A stretch of 64,000 bases of DNA from Rhineura floridana. Lineage: Eukaryota; Chordata; Lepidosauria; Squamata; Rhineuridae. Position numbers and translations under genes: made by a program. The notes beneath the pieces are model-generated. The model did no database searches. It was not told where the DNA came from and saw nothing but the letters and a program-made list of their open reading frames with translations. The DNA lies in the NCBI RefSeq assembly GCF_030035675.1, contig NC_084495.1, forward strand, positions 7,223,001 to 7,287,000, given 5' to 3'. Positions 22,630 to 35,008 of the stretch are shown in pieces; position 1 is the stretch's first letter, and every line of letters begins with the position of its first letter.

Positions 22630-22800
22630 AGCAAGCACCCTGTGCTAATGCACTAGTCCCAAGGCTGCATAGTCTTGCTGAAGCTAAGCAGGTCTGGGTC
22701 TGGTCAGTACTTGGATGGGAGACTCTGGGGAACCCCTGTGCCTGTTCCCTTGAATGCCATCATGCAATCAAGGTGGGCTATAAGTACATTGATTAAATAT
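22630..22800 (+). repeat. 5S-rRNA-derived SINE
   Basis: The block at 22674-22733 (GCTGAAGCTAAGCAGG, then TGGTCAGTACTTGGATGGGAGAC) matches the internal promoter of 5S rRNA (AAGCTAAGCAGGGTCG; GGTTAGTACTTGGATGGGAGACC). The body ends in AAGTACATTGATTAAATA. It is a SINE3-type element and not a 5S gene, because the flanks do not follow 5S. Confidence 0.75.
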
Positions 22801-23107
22801 ATGGCAGCTCTTGTGGATGTCAGTACTGTTGTCTGGGGCTGGAACAAAAGGAACCCACACAGTCTGTTCAGCTTGTGCTGTGTGGGGTTTTTAGTTTTTA
22901 AGATTTTGCATGTAGGGTTTAGGAGCTCTGATAAAATAGCCACGGGGGGGGGAGCATTAGGGTTATGCAAATTTGCTTGGGTGCAGCTCTCACTGAATGC
23001 AATGGGAATTTAATTCTGAATAAAATTAGGCTGCAGGTCTAGGTCAGTTAAAATGCAGTCTGACGCAAGTCTATTCAGGACTAAGCCCAGGCTATGGTCT
23101 GTAGGCA

Positions 23108-23240
23108 CATACTGTAAGGCCACCTCTCTGCTGAAGCTAAGCAGGGTCAGGTCTGGTCAGTGCCTGGATGGGAGACCTCCAAGCTGCCTTGGGTTTCATG
23201 AACAGAAAGGCGGGGTATAAATGTAATAAATAAATAATAC
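23108..23240 (+). repeat. 5S-rRNA-derived SINE with LINE-type tail
   Basis: GCTGAAGCTAAGCAGGGTCAG and CTGGATGGGAGACCTCC are the 5S-like A and C boxes. The end GAAAGGCGGGGTATAAATG plus (AATAAAT)n is the tail of the L2-type LINEs here, suggesting L2 machinery moved it. Confidence 0.8.
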
Positions 23241-23361
23241 ACCTCATTTGGTTCATGGGACTTACTCCCAAAGCAAAGGCGTGCAGGACTGTAGCCTGTA
23301 TCCCAAACCAGTGCTTTTACTGGGATTCGGTTGTGGATGACTAGCTTTGCTGGATTAAGTC

Positions 23362-23695
23362 ACAGCAGGCAGACGCAGGAAGCTGCTTTAAACCAACTCA
23401 GACCATTGGTCTATTGCACTTGAGTACTGTCTACATTCACCAGCAGTGGCTCTCCAGGGCTTCAAACAAGGGTTTCTCCCAGTCTTAGCTGGAGGTGCCG
23501 GTGACTGAACCAGGGATCTTCTGCATTAGCCGATGCGCTACCACGATCCTGTGGCCTTCAAAGGGAAGCGGTAGGTCCATCCAGCTCAGCATTCTCTAAA
23601 GTGTCTCCAGGATTTCAGACAGGGAACATGCCCAGCCCTACCTGGAGATGCCGTGGAGCACAGGTACTCTTCCAGTCAGCTACAGCCCTTCCCCT
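23362..23695 (-). repeat. Two tRNA-derived SINEs in tandem (second type)
   Basis: 23362-23560 carries CAGGAAGCTGCTTTAAACC, then CAGACCATTGGTC and TGGCTCTCCAGGGC. From 23560 a second copy repeats CAGCATTCTCTAAAGTGTC, then CCTACCTGGAGATGCCG. Both are on the - strand. Confidence 0.7.
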
Positions 23696-24264
23696 AACCT
23701 AGCCAAATTTTGCAGACCTTTCTCTGCCAAGTCCTGCCTCTTTTCAGGTATCTAATAAATCTGCATTGGGTCAGTCAGGATGGGAAATCTTTTTATCATA
23801 TGCTTGCTGAGGTTGAAGGGCAATGCCATTTGCTGGCTGAATCTACCAGAGAAAAAGACCCAGTGGTTCCACAGGGGTTCCCCATCCACGTGGGGCAGAG
23901 GCTCTTGATGGAGATGGTTCAAAAGAATGTTTTCCTTGACGGGCGTTAGCCAGCTCTGCCCTACGCAGCAATGCAATGAGCTCTGGGCTGCTGCAGCCAA
24001 AACCACCTGAGAGGGCCGGGGTTTGTGAAAGTTTCTTGCGTCATTGTGAGCGTTAGCTGGCTGAAGAGAGTGGTCTAGTGATGTGAACCATGAACTCTGG
24101 ACCTGTATCCATCTCACAGGCAGCCGTTTGACTAGTTTCACAGGCGTGTAGATCTGCTGGGCTGGATTTAGCACCCTCGTACCTGAGAACTGGCCTGTGT
24201 GTCTGACTCGCAGACCTTCTCCATAATGAAAAGAAACATGCCCAGGCACATTTTAGACTCTGCA

Positions 24265-24445
24265 CAATGTTTGTTTGTTTATTATTTGATTAATATCCCG
24301 CCCTTCCTCCCAGCAGGAGCCCAGGGCGGCAAACAAAAGCACTAAAAACACTTTAAAACATCATAAAAACAGACATTAAAACAAAACATTAAAAACATTT
24401 TTTTTAAAAGGTTTGAAAACATATTAAAAAGCAATTCTAACACAG
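24265..24445 (-). repeat. L2-type LINE 3' tail
   Basis: (TTTG)n, then TTAATATCCCGCCCTTCCTCCC, CAGGAGCCCAGGGCGGC and a run of AAAACA. This is the reverse of the tail at 960-1035. Confidence 0.75.
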
Positions 24446-24799
24446 AATGTTCCCACACATCATAAGCCAACACTGGTAGCCTAATTGTGGGGCAGGACTG
24501 GAACAGCCTTCGTGGAGGGGGGAGTGAGTGGGTGGGCGGGGAATGGCCATTCTGCTTTTTGCAGTGTGTGTGCGTGTGTAAGTATAAATTAACTAAATAA
24601 TGGCTATCGAGGGTCCAAAGTTGGGGTCCCACAACAGAAAAGACCCCGTGAATAAGGATCAACATGAAGTCTGGTTAGATTGTTAGGTAGCAGAACCTGC
24701 TACGGTTCCTAGCTCCCCACCCCCGGGCTAGCATATCCCCTGCCCCTGGCGTGGCCACACGGGAGTTCAGAAGTGTCCACTTCCATTTTGGCTTTATCA

Positions 24800-25700
24800 A
24801 TTTGTGCCACCCAAACCTGACAAACTGTGGCTAACCCTAACTATGGTTTGTTTAGCTCCAGGTTTTGGAGGGCCCTTGGCAGGCCCCAGAATCCCCTCCT
24901 CCTCCTCCTCTTCACCACTGCCACGGCTGTCTGGGCCAGCCAGAGCCAGACAACGAAGCAGCTAGGCTGCAACCGTGAAGAGGAGGAGCAGGAACTCCAG
25001 GGGGCATGAGGCATCCAGCCCATAGTGACCTCCTGGTTTTGTTTGAAACGGCCCTGTTCTCATCAGGCTCCTCAGGAGGCAAGAGACTTCCCAGCGCTCA
25101 TACAGTTGAGGGCAACACTGAGGCAGTATCCAGGGCCGGTCCCAAGCCAGTCCACAACAACAAAAGGGTCAGGCAAGAATAACAGCAGAGCAGCCCAAGG
25201 TCAGGAGTCCATGGGCAAGGCAAGCGGCCGGTCCGGCATCAACAAGCCATCAACAGCCAGTCCCACTACAGAGCTGGTGTGTAGAGATTGTTCCTGCAGC
25301 TCTTCCAGCCTAGCACTGGGGGTTTAAGCTGGAGCTGCTGAACCACACCCCAAACCTCAGCGGCCTCCTATGAATCACCTGCAGCCAGTCCTTTACTCCC
25401 GAGGAGTCTGGGCCTGCAACTGAGCACTCCTCCAGATGGGCTGGGTCTCCAGCTGGCATTTGAGGGGACACCTCTCCCTTGGGCTTGGGACCCGTTCAGC
25501 CTTGATGTCAGGTGCAGGTGCTCCAGGTGCAGACGGCCCCTCTTGGGCCTCGTCACAGGATCTGGGCTCCTCACCCTCCGATGGAGCCTGCGCCAGGGCT
25601 GGGTCCATGACTGGAGCCTCCTGGTCTTCCTCTGATGAGGATTCCCCTGGCTGGACCCTGCAGAAACAAACCAACTTTATGGTTTATGAAGCTGGCTTGT
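24800..25700. other. Unclassified stretch with Pro/Glu-rich open frames
   Basis: I recognise no gene. A - strand frame at 25393-25674 is Ser/Glu/Pro-rich (GESSSEEDQEAPVMDPALAQ) and resembles in style the acidic frame at 8020-8289. Both may be pieces of one retroelement family. This is weak. Confidence 0.25.
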
Positions 25701-25895
25701 TTCAAAAAAGCATAATGCAGCTTAACGACAGCATAGGGTTTGGGCATAACACCACATTGTGGTTCATTGGAACAGGAAGCTTCCAATCTCTGCAGGCAGC
25801 TCATTCGCATCATGAGAAAGCATAGTTTATTGTGGTTACCCAACACACTGTGTTTCAGAAAGACTTGCGTGACCTTCGCTCACATTTCCATCCTT

Positions 25896-26395
25896 GGAGG
25901 TTGGGCCCTGGCAGAGGGCCCCTGTGGCCCAGAGGGGCCCCTGAGGGGCTGCCCTTTGGAGTGAGAGGGTAGTGCTCCCGTTCTGCAATTCGTGACAGCA
26001 GCAGCTCCTGACCCTGCCGTGGATCGCGGAGTGGGAGCTCCCAGGCACCTGTCCCCCATATACTTAGTGAGGCCCACGCATGCCCCACCTATCTCTATCG
26101 CTATTGTAAATGCTGTGCGTACGGTGTGTGCCTGCCTGCCATAAACCAAGATGGTGGAAGATGCTTCCCTAAGGGGCTAATGCCCCTGTTGCCATCTTGG
26201 TTGATGGTGGGCATGCGTGCGCAGCACACATGTCATGTACAGGATCGATAGAGGAAGATGGGACTGCGAGAGGGGTTATTAGCCCCATGTGGCCTGCATG
26301 GAAGGGTTGTGCTCTGGTGCCACCGGCCCAGGGCAGGCTGGTGCCCAAAGGCCCTGGCTTGCCTGGCCCTGGCCCTGGCCCTGGTCCTGCTCAGA
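25896..26395 (-). mobile_element. Palindromic element, copy 1
   Basis: Related in opposite orientation to 35761-36231, with matching end blocks and the same central hairpin. The centre reads ACCAAGATGGTGG, then a short loop, then GCCATCTTGGTTGATGG (about 26144-26207). The edges are approximate. Confidence 0.65.
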
Positions 26396-26554
26396 CCCCC
26401 CAGCTGGCCAACCTCTCCACTTCAGTGAGAGTTTCCCATGGGGAGAGATAAAGAGCCACTTGTGTTCTTAGAGTATTGATGGGAAAGTAAACAAAGACTG
26501 TAAATAATTCTGTACATTAAAGTGCTGAACATGACAAACACTATCAAGGTAGAA

Positions 26555-26765
26555 ATGTATTGATTACATTTATATCCCACCCTTCCTCCCAGAAAGAGCC
26601 CAGGGCGGCAAACAAAACCACTAAAAACACTCTAAAAACATCTTTAAAAACAGACTTTAAAATATATTAAAACAAAACATATTTAAAACCATTTAAAAAA
26701 AACAATTTAAAACATATTTTGTTTAAAAAACTTTAAAAACATGTTAAAAAGCAATTTACGGCAAT
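26555..26765 (-). repeat. L2-type LINE 3' tail
   Basis: ATTTATATCCCACCCTTCCTCCC, then AGAGCCCAGGGCGGC and an A/T-rich UTR, as at 24265. Confidence 0.75.
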
Positions 26766-27750
26766 CTTGTTACCCTTTCCATCCATATATTAAAGAAACC
26801 ACAGGTGGGAAAATGTAGCTAAAAACATTAACAGAGCACTTTCCTCAACTGTGACTCATTAATATCGAAGTGAATGGCTAGCGCTCGTTGTCATGCTTCC
26901 TCCTGCAACCTTGAGCCCTGAAGCACCACCCTTTCCCGCTGCTCTGCCTTGCGGCAATCATTTCAGCCAGTCTTGAGCTGGTCTTGCAAAAAGCCACGAC
27001 CAAGACCAGCTCCTCCCCCAAAGCCTCTGCATGCTGAGTGGAAACATTTCACTCTTGTGTCTTTGGATGCTTGGCGCTACTTCATTAGGCTGGTTATTTT
27101 TATGCTCCCAGAAAGAACAAAATGTGAAGAGAGAGAGAGATCATTAGCTGCCGATGGAACAGCTGCGGACGACAGCCGAGGCAGGCCCTCCTTTCGGCAC
27201 TCTGCTGCCTCGTATTAAGGTACTAATCCAGATACTCATTCACATTTCAATGAGAATCTGTCTGTCTGCAGACTACACTCCCCCCCCCTGCCTTTTAAAG
27301 CTACTATCTCCAAATGAGAAGCTGCCTGAAAAGCTGTGGACTGTTGCTGTGAGCAGAGGAGTTGCTAGAGAGTGCCACGGCTGAACCAGTTGAGCCAGAG
27401 CGACGACGTCCTTAGGGCTCAGACCACAGGCTTCACAGGTTGCTTTTGAATCACACTTTTAATAGCAGCATTAACTTACTTACTTACTTACAGCAGCATG
27501 TGTTTTAATATTTTTTAACGATGCAAGTATCTAGCTTTTTCCAGCCTGGTGCACGCCAAATATTTTGAACTACAACTCCTATCATCTCTACCCACATATG
27601 CTGCAGCTAATTCAAGTTGCGGTCCTAGAGAGCAACAGGTTGGGGAAGGGTAGCTTAGGGTGCACTTCAGCTCAAGAGTCTTAGAGTAGCAGAAGGCTAA
27701 GAAAACTCTAGTCAAAATGATGTGACCAGACCCTAAAGTGGCCATGTATC

Positions 27751-27950
27751 TTAGGGCTGTAGCCCAGTGGCAGAACATCTGCCTTGCACACAGAAGGTCA
27801 GTCCCAAGCTCAATCCCTGGCATCTACAGGTAGGACTGGGAGACACTCCTGCTTGAAACCCTGGCACGCCCCTGCCGGCCAGTGTAGGCAGTGCTGAGCT
27901 AGATAGACCAACGGTCTGACTCGATATAAGGCAGATTCCAATGTTCTTTA
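27751..27950 (+). repeat. tRNA-derived SINE (second type), sense
   Basis: Head TTAGGGCTGTAGCCCAGTGG, then GAACATCTGCCTTGC and CAATCCCTGGCATCTAC. Tail GAGCTAGATAGACCAACGG, then GACTCGATATAAGGCAG. It is not a working tRNA. Confidence 0.85.
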
Positions 27951-28409
27951 TTTTGCAGAGGAGAGTCCTCTGTTGGAAGAGCTGCCCAATCCAAGGATGG
28001 AGAACGGGAGGGGGGCACAGAGAGGAGACTTGAAGTTGCCCATCAATAGTTCGCAGTATATGAAGAACAGAGCGAGCAGGCACACAGGGCCCTTGTCATT
28101 CTTCCCCACTATGGCGTTTTTATTTGAATTACACCCATTGTTTCCAAATTCATATCTATATCGTAAAATTAGTAAATGCAAACTTAATGCAAATATGTGG
28201 CCTCTTGTCTTCATTTTTAATGTGGTGGAATTAGCCACCCTACCAGACCCACCAACGTTTCACAGATGGAAATAGGGGCATGCCCCCTTCTCACTTTGCT
28301 AGAGGCTCTTCTCTGCTGCTGCATGTGCCTTAGTTTTGACTCTGCACTAGCCTGTGCTGCAGGCTTTGAAAGCCAAGTGGTGTTTCTTAGTCTGGCAAAT
28401 GATGCATTT

Positions 28410-28524
<115 letters not shown>

Positions 28525-29381
28525 TTGTCCTACAATCTGGTGTTAGCAGATCAAAGCATACTTCCAGCCGTTGGGGTGTGTGAAATGGCAAGCCACCACA
28601 AAACTAATTTATAACAGTTACCAGTGGCAGCTGGTGACCCTATGGCAGTGGAATCCACTCTGGGTTTTCATCTGAACTTTCAAGGAGCTATCCAAGGTAC
28701 TGAAAGCTAAAACCCAGAGTAGATTCCACAATCCATGTGCATGAATTTACGTACATGTGTACAAGGGACCTTGCTGGTGCCACAAATTGTGGGCCCTGTG
28801 CAAAATGCCCTGAGTGACTCCCTCCTCACCACACTCTACCTCCCCATTCAAGTGCCCTCTCCCTCTGGACAGACAACGCTTGTAGTTAGTCACCTGAACC
28901 GGGGCTGGGGGTGGATGGGCAATGGACAAAAAAAGTAATCCTTGTGTTCCTCTCACTGACTCTTGTGAAACTTGTTTGCTTCTTAGATCCTCTCTTCCTC
29001 CTCCTTTTCAGATGGCACTCTCCTTTGTTCTCTGTCTCTAAGGATGTGCCTTGCTGAACTCCCTCTCAGAGATGGCTTTGTATGCTAGAAGTAAATAAAT
29101 GTTTAACTTTCTTTCTCTCTTTTGCTAGTGGCCTTAACAGACTGATTGGTTGCAACTGCTGGGTAACTTTGTTGGCTTCCAGCATTGGCCAGCCTTCAGC
29201 AACCTGGTGCCCTCCAGCTGTTTTGGACTCCAAGCCCCATCAGCCCCAGCCCACAACAGCTGCATTAGTGGAACCTAACTTGAGAGGCAGTAGAGTAATC
29301 CCTCAGTTAACAAATGCTCCAGAAAAGAAGCTCTTTTAACAAAGTCTTTGTTGGGCATGGGGGGGGTGCTCTGACATGTCA

Positions 29382-29815
29382 TAGAATCATAGAATCATAT
29401 ATTTGGAAGGGGCCTACAAGGCCATCGAGTCCAACCCCCTGCTCAATGCAGGAATCCAAATCAAAGCATTCCCAACAGATGGCCTCCAGTGTCAGACAGC
29501 CCACTACCTCCTATGGCTCTAACAGTTAGGAAGTTTTTCCTGATGTCCTGTTGAAATCTGGCTTCCTGCAACTTGAGCCCATTATTCCGTGTCCTGCACT
29601 CTGGGACGATCGAGAAGAGATCCCGGTCCTCCTCTGTGTGACAACCTTTCATGTACTTGAAGAGTGCTATCCTATCTCCCCTCAGTCTCCTCTTCTCCAG
29701 GCTAAACAGTTATTTCAGTCTCTCCTCATAGGGCTTTGTTTCCAGTCCCCTGATCATCCTTGTTGCCCTCCTCTGAACCTGTTCCAGTTTGTCTGCATCC
29801 TTCTTGAAGTGCTCC
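29382..29815 (-). mobile_element. CR1 LINE 3' end
   Basis: On the + strand it begins with the doubled TCATAGAATCATAGAATCAT, the classic CR1 3' terminus in reverse. It ends in ORF2 encoding KLEQVQRRATRMIRGLETKP (-). The 5' end is truncated, as is usual. Confidence 0.93.
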
Positions 29816-29989
29816 TTGAAGTCAGAATGTGGATCCTTGTCCACTCCTTTGCAGTAGCTGCAGGCAGCTCTCTCCTGCGTGGCTGGAATGGCACTCCTTG
29901 CCAGGTGCTTCCACAGCAAACAGTGTTTCAGGTGCCCTGGAAGGACTGTTTACTGCAGACGAGTCTCTTTGAGTGTAGGGGAGGGTGGC

Positions 29990-30060
29990 AGAGAGAGAGA
30001 GAGGGAGAGAGGGGGAGAGAGGGAGAGGGTGAGAGAGGGAGAGGGAGAGGGAGAGCGAGT
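29990..30060. repeat. GA-rich microsatellite
   Basis: Imperfect (GA)n/(GGGAGA)n tract. Confidence 0.9.
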
Positions 30061-30129
30061 GGTGGTGGCTGCTCCTTGTTTGTCTGCTCGAGTGTACGGA
30101 GAGAACTGTGCTCACAGCTTTAGATTGCT

Positions 30130-31055
30130 GTCGCAAGATGCTACATAATAAAAGAAAAAAGGCAAGGCAGCCCCCCTGGATGCATTTTGGAAGAAGCCTT
30201 CAGGTGGTCTGCATGCAAGCCTTACCTGGCCTGCTTGCTTTATTTCAAACATGTGATTTTTAGATTTGAATAAAAAGTTTGCTGAAAGATGTTGAAGTGC
30301 TCTTCTTTTCTGTGGTGTAGGAACTATCGCTATTCTTTCCAAGTTATTCAGCAAAGTTTCTGTGAAAGAAGTCATGTCCAGGAGGAACACATCTACTTTG
30401 TTAACTGAGGTATTATTGCACACCTCTGGGTGCTGTGGATACAGCTGTTCCCTGCCTATCTTGCTTGTGGGCTTCCCACAGCCATCAAATGGGCCGCTGA
30501 AAGGTTGTGCGGATAACTTGTTTTTGGTATTTTGTTGAGCTGGTGTTTTTTTTTTTAAAGTCTTCCCTCTGTAGTTCACAAGAGAACCATTCTTCCTTCC
30601 TCACCTTTCTTCTGGGAGTTATCACTATGGTCTTGTGTTTTTTTGTATGTGGATATATTCTGCAATGTGTATTAGCACAATAATAGCACAACAGTGGTGG
30701 ATTTATACTGGACTGTCCACACATCATTCCACCTTATTCGATGTTCTGCACTGCTTCCCCAATGTTACAACATTATTGCTGTCTGGGGGGGGGGTTATCT
30801 TGTGCTAGAGTGCAACAAACGTGGGACATGCACACACACACCCTGGAACATTTGTGGTATAAAAAGTTACAGGATTTCAGCAGGAAGTTACAGGGCATGC
30901 ACTGACTGGAAACAAAGCAGGCACAAAAGATTATTGACAGCAGGATCACCCCAATACCATCATGAGCCCAAATCATTCTGAATGCACAATTGAAAAAAAG
31001 ATGTCTAGAGGGGCCTTATCTTTGACATAATGGGCAATGTCCTAATTTTAAGAAC
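30130..31055. other. No recognisable feature
   Basis: No supported gene or repeat. Small open frames on both strands match nothing I know. Confidence 0.35.
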
Positions 31056-31060
31056 TCTTG

Positions 31061-31290
31061 AAATGGAAATGGGCTGCCTTCAAGTTGATCCCGACTTATG
31101 GCGACCCTATGAATAGGGTTTTCATGGTAAGTGGTATTCAGAGGGGGTTTACCATTGCCTTCCTCTGAGGCTGAGAGGCAGTGACTGGCCCAAGGTCACC
31201 CAGTGAGCTTCATGGCTGTGTGAGGATTCGAACCCTGGTCTCCCAGGTTGTAGTCCAACACTCAAACCACTACACCACACTGGCTTCTCT
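31061..31290 (-). repeat. Sauria-type SINE, near full length
   Basis: On the - strand it has AGTGTGGTGTAGTGG, the B box GGTTCGAATCC, CTGGGTGACCTTGGGCCAG, then CATAGGGTCGCCATAAG and GACTTGAAGGCAGCC, the BovB-like tail. Confidence 0.88.
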
Positions 31291-31299
31291 AAGAACTCC

Positions 31300-32905
31300 T
31301 ACTTGGAAGTAAATTCTACTGAAATCCAAAGAGGCAATTACATTAATGAAAGCATCTGGTTGGTCTCTATGGGAAGCCAGAGGCTGCATAGCTGGACTCT
31401 TTATATGACCCAGTGGGGTTCTTCTTATGCTCTTTAAATGTGTGTGGGATCAGGGTCCAAGAGCGGTGCTAGGATTATGATCCACATTTGGACGAAAGAA
31501 AAATCCTCTGTCTGTTACTGAATACTAAAGAAGCAGTTTGCAAGACCCCTTGGGAATGAAAAAAAAACAGATTTATGATGCCAGCTTGGAAAGAAAACAC
31601 ATTCCATCTATAAGTAAGGAGTGTCATATCTGTCTTTCTCTTCCTACATCTTAAGCAATGAAGACACTTTAGGAAGAGTTTTACTTTTCCTTTAGATTTG
31701 CATTATTTGCTCTCTGGGGGGGAAATGCATGTTTGTTCCCTAGAACGGCTCTCAAACATGATGCTTTCACATTTTCAACCCTTCTCAGGAAAATATGGAT
31801 TTAGCATTAAAACCGATATCAATTGAATTGATCAATTGTGGGAAAATGTCAAGCAGAATACTAGTTGCAAAAGGTCTTTATCATTGAGACCATCTGGATA
31901 CTCTTTTCACTGGAGCACATCAGCATACAACAAAGTGCTGCTGAAACTCAGTCTCATTGGTCCCCTCCAACCCCGCTCTCAGTCTCTGAACTAATCTTGT
32001 ACGAGAGGTGACCATGTTATCCCTATTCTGCGGATGGGGAGTTGTTGGGAGACTAGACTCCAGAAAGAAAGTTGCCCAAAGACTGAGGACCTCATTTGAA
32101 ATTCTGGCCCTTTCCACTGATAGGGCTAGAAGGTTCTGTTGATTTTGGTTCTCACACTTTCTCGTTTTTCCTATCTTAAATTCAGTTCGTCACATTTCTG
32201 CAGCAATTTGCGAATTTCCCTTTTAAAAAATCCTCATGAAAATTCTCCAGCATTTTAGTGAGAATTTCTCCTACTAAACACATTTATGCATGTAGGTTTG
32301 ACTAACGTACACATTTTTGCAAGTGATTTCTCTTAATATAATGCATTTTTGTATGTTGTTTTCACTCATATATTCATTTTGATGCACACTTTGCCCTAAT
32401 ACATGCATTTTTGCAAACATTGCTTACTTCGTACACAGCAAAATTTGGATACATGCAAGTTTTGAAGGATGGCTGTGTTTCAGTTCTCATGTTGTTTCTG
32501 AAAGTGCAGATTTGATAAATTCAGCTTTAAATGTGAATTATTGAATTTCTCCCCCATTCCTACCCATCTCTATCCCCTGGCCCTCATATAGGTTATGGTC
32601 TGAGTCTTGGGAAGTCTGAAACCAGAAGATTTTGGGATTTATCCTCCTTTTCAAGGAGCAATGTCTCAGGATGTCGACACAGAATTATGGGGACAAGCTA
32701 TTTTCTGCTTGGCTTCTTGAGATCATTTGCTTGAATTACCAGTCTTAAAGGTTGAGCCACCAGACGTAAGCCAATCTTTCTTCCCTGACCCTATCAGTTA
32801 TGATAACTACCCGCTCTGGGCACAATTGGGCTCTGACTCTACCCCCTATTCTGCCAAGCACCATTCATACACCTCCAAGTTTCGGTCTCTTGAGTCTCAA
32901 GAAAT
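31300..32905. other. No recognisable feature
   Basis: AT-rich, no coding signal or known repeat noticed. Confidence 0.35.
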
Positions 32906-32913
32906 ATGGCAAT

Positions 32914-33656
32914 TAGGGCTGCAACCTTTAATTGATTATTTGGTTGGATGAATTGGTTTGAAAACATTTAATTGGCGAAGCAGCATCCCCAATTAATCAG
33001 TCAATATTTTTAAAAAATGTTATTTTTAATACAATAACAAAACTTGCAGATGACCAGGCTTTCTTAAAAGAGGTATTGCCTTTTCACTCCGACACCAGGA
33101 ATGTAGTCATCTGAGATCACGGAGGGTTTGTAGACCCCTTACTTTTTTTAGGAGCCGGATTCCAGGCAGGTCCCTATAACTGAGCCATGAGTATGAAGGG
33201 GGAGCATGTTAGCCACTGAGAAGAGACCTTGTCCTTTCGTGTTGATTGGAGCCAATGAAAATGAAAGGTGAGTCAGCCACTGAGAAGACTCTTCTCAGTA
33301 GATAACACACAACCTCCCTTTTCATACTGATTGGCTCCTAGGGACTTCTGTTGTATTGGAGTGTGGAATCTGAGACTACCTGGAGAGCAAGGGAGATGAG
33401 GAAAAGGGGGCATGACTGTCAGGGGACATAGTGTGACTACCATGAAGGGACGCTACACTTCTGAATTTGCCACTAACCTACTATCTGATACAGGACAATA
33501 TGTTTGTGTAGTATATGTGTGTGGGTGTATACATTAAACCAAAGTACGTTTTCCTCCTCAGGATTGTTTGATTCATACAAACATTTTTGCAAAATGTGTG
33601 AGTTTTAGTTGATTCAATTAATCAGATAACCTTTATTTACCTAGGTTACAATCCTA
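32914..33656. mobile_element. hAT-like element, 743 bp, non-autonomous
   Basis: The left end is TAGGGCTGCAACC; the inverse of the right end is TAGGATTGTAACC. The flanks ATGGCAAT (32906-32913) and TTGGCAAT (33657-33664) are an 8-bp target duplication with one mismatch. No transposase is seen. The TTAATTGATTA-rich subtermini suit the TAGGGCTGCAAC hAT group. Confidence 0.7.
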
Positions 33657-33664
33657 TTGGCAAT

Positions 33665-34880
33665 CGTAAATGGAGTCTGGCCTCCAGACCTTTACCTGTC
33701 ATGACGTGTCCAGCTTGCATGCGAGCTTGTGAAACTCACGTGCCATCTGATACTCCGCTCTAGGGTTCTTTTGACATTGAGACCTGAACGCACTCTAGAG
33801 TTTGGCACCCCAAGCATTAACACAGACACAAAAATAAAGCAAAAATAGATGTATGACATCAAGAGGGAATTAGCTTATTGTCTTAAAAGAGAATCAGTAC
33901 ATTTAAACAAAATCAATAGTACACTTATACTATGCTGAGTTTGGAAGACCTTAAAACCAATACCAGAGTTGTTCTTAACATTCCTGGAAAGGGTTTAAGG
34001 CAAGAATTAGAAAGAAATTGGAAGTGGTTCAGGGAATGAAGACAGCAGGTCTCCCCAAGAAAGGGAGACCTGATGAGGTTTGAAAGTGAAAGATAAGAAG
34101 AAAGAGTGAGTTTGGCCAGCTGATGGGCGAGAGAGAGAGAGTTTGGTACCTTTCCTTATTCTGCAAACGATGGCCCTTCAAGCAGCAAAAGGGATAGAGG
34201 GAAGGGAGAAGGAAAGGAGGAGTCCACAAGACAGTTCCTGGCTAGAGGGGTGAGGTCCCTTGGGTATCTAGAGATTCCTAGCTAGTAAGGTGAAAAGCAT
34301 CGCCTCTTGTGCTTGAGCTGGGCTCGAAAATTAACATAAAAGCGAAGATTATAAACCCCGTCTTCTTGAATGGGTGTTAAAAGTTTTCAGACAGTTCCAG
34401 CAAGGAAGAGTTTGTCTAAAATGTTTGCAAAATGGCTTCTAGAAAAATCTTGTTCTGTTGTCTGGGTGAGATGGGGAAAAGGCATTAACATATATTTTGG
34501 GTTCTACTGACAAGAGACGCCAGGGTATTGAATTTAGTAATTATGAGGAGGGAGGAAAGAAAGAGTGACATTTAGCTGATCATATCTTGGCTAAACTCTT
34601 TGAGACGGAATCTGATGGTCTTTTGTTTACCTTTAAATGAGCGAGAGATGGCAGAAATTTGCAGTGAAAGGAGACAACAAATTTACCAAATGCCCTCTTG
34701 CAGCCTCTCCAGGCCTAAACCAAAACTTCCTTCTGAGATGCAGGCTATCATAGCAAAAGCTGGATATTTTTCGGGGTGCTTCTTAGCATTGCCCGGATGC
34801 TGGACTTACCTTGAGTGTATCCCAAGCTCTTTTATACAGGCAGCCAACCAATCATTCAGAATGGGGCTCATCCATTGACA
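33665..34880. other. No recognisable feature
   Basis: No gene or repeat family recognised apart from a short GA run at about 34130. Confidence 0.35.
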
Positions 34881-34904
34881 GGTGGCAATTGGGTGTAGGG
34901 GATC

Positions 34905-35008
34905 TGTGGCCCTCCAGATGTCGCTGAACTACAACTCCCATCAGCCCCAGCAAGTATGGCCAATGGCAAGGCATGATGGGAGCCACACCTGGAGGTCCAA
35001 AGGTTTCC
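34905..35008. repeat. MITE fragment (ACTACAACTCCCATCAGCC family)
   Basis: Inverted arms TGGCCCTCCAGATGT, ACTACAACTCCCATCAGCC and GATGGGAGCCACACC, then GGAGGTCCAAAGG. Related pieces are at 6095, 27545, 29195, 35190, 40590, 49010, 52895, 53805 and 63620. Confidence 0.75.

Noticed and set aside
22674-22735. Possible 5S rRNA gene
   Set aside because: Only the internal promoter region matches; the 5' and 3' parts do not follow 5S rRNA and a second truncated copy has a LINE-type tail.
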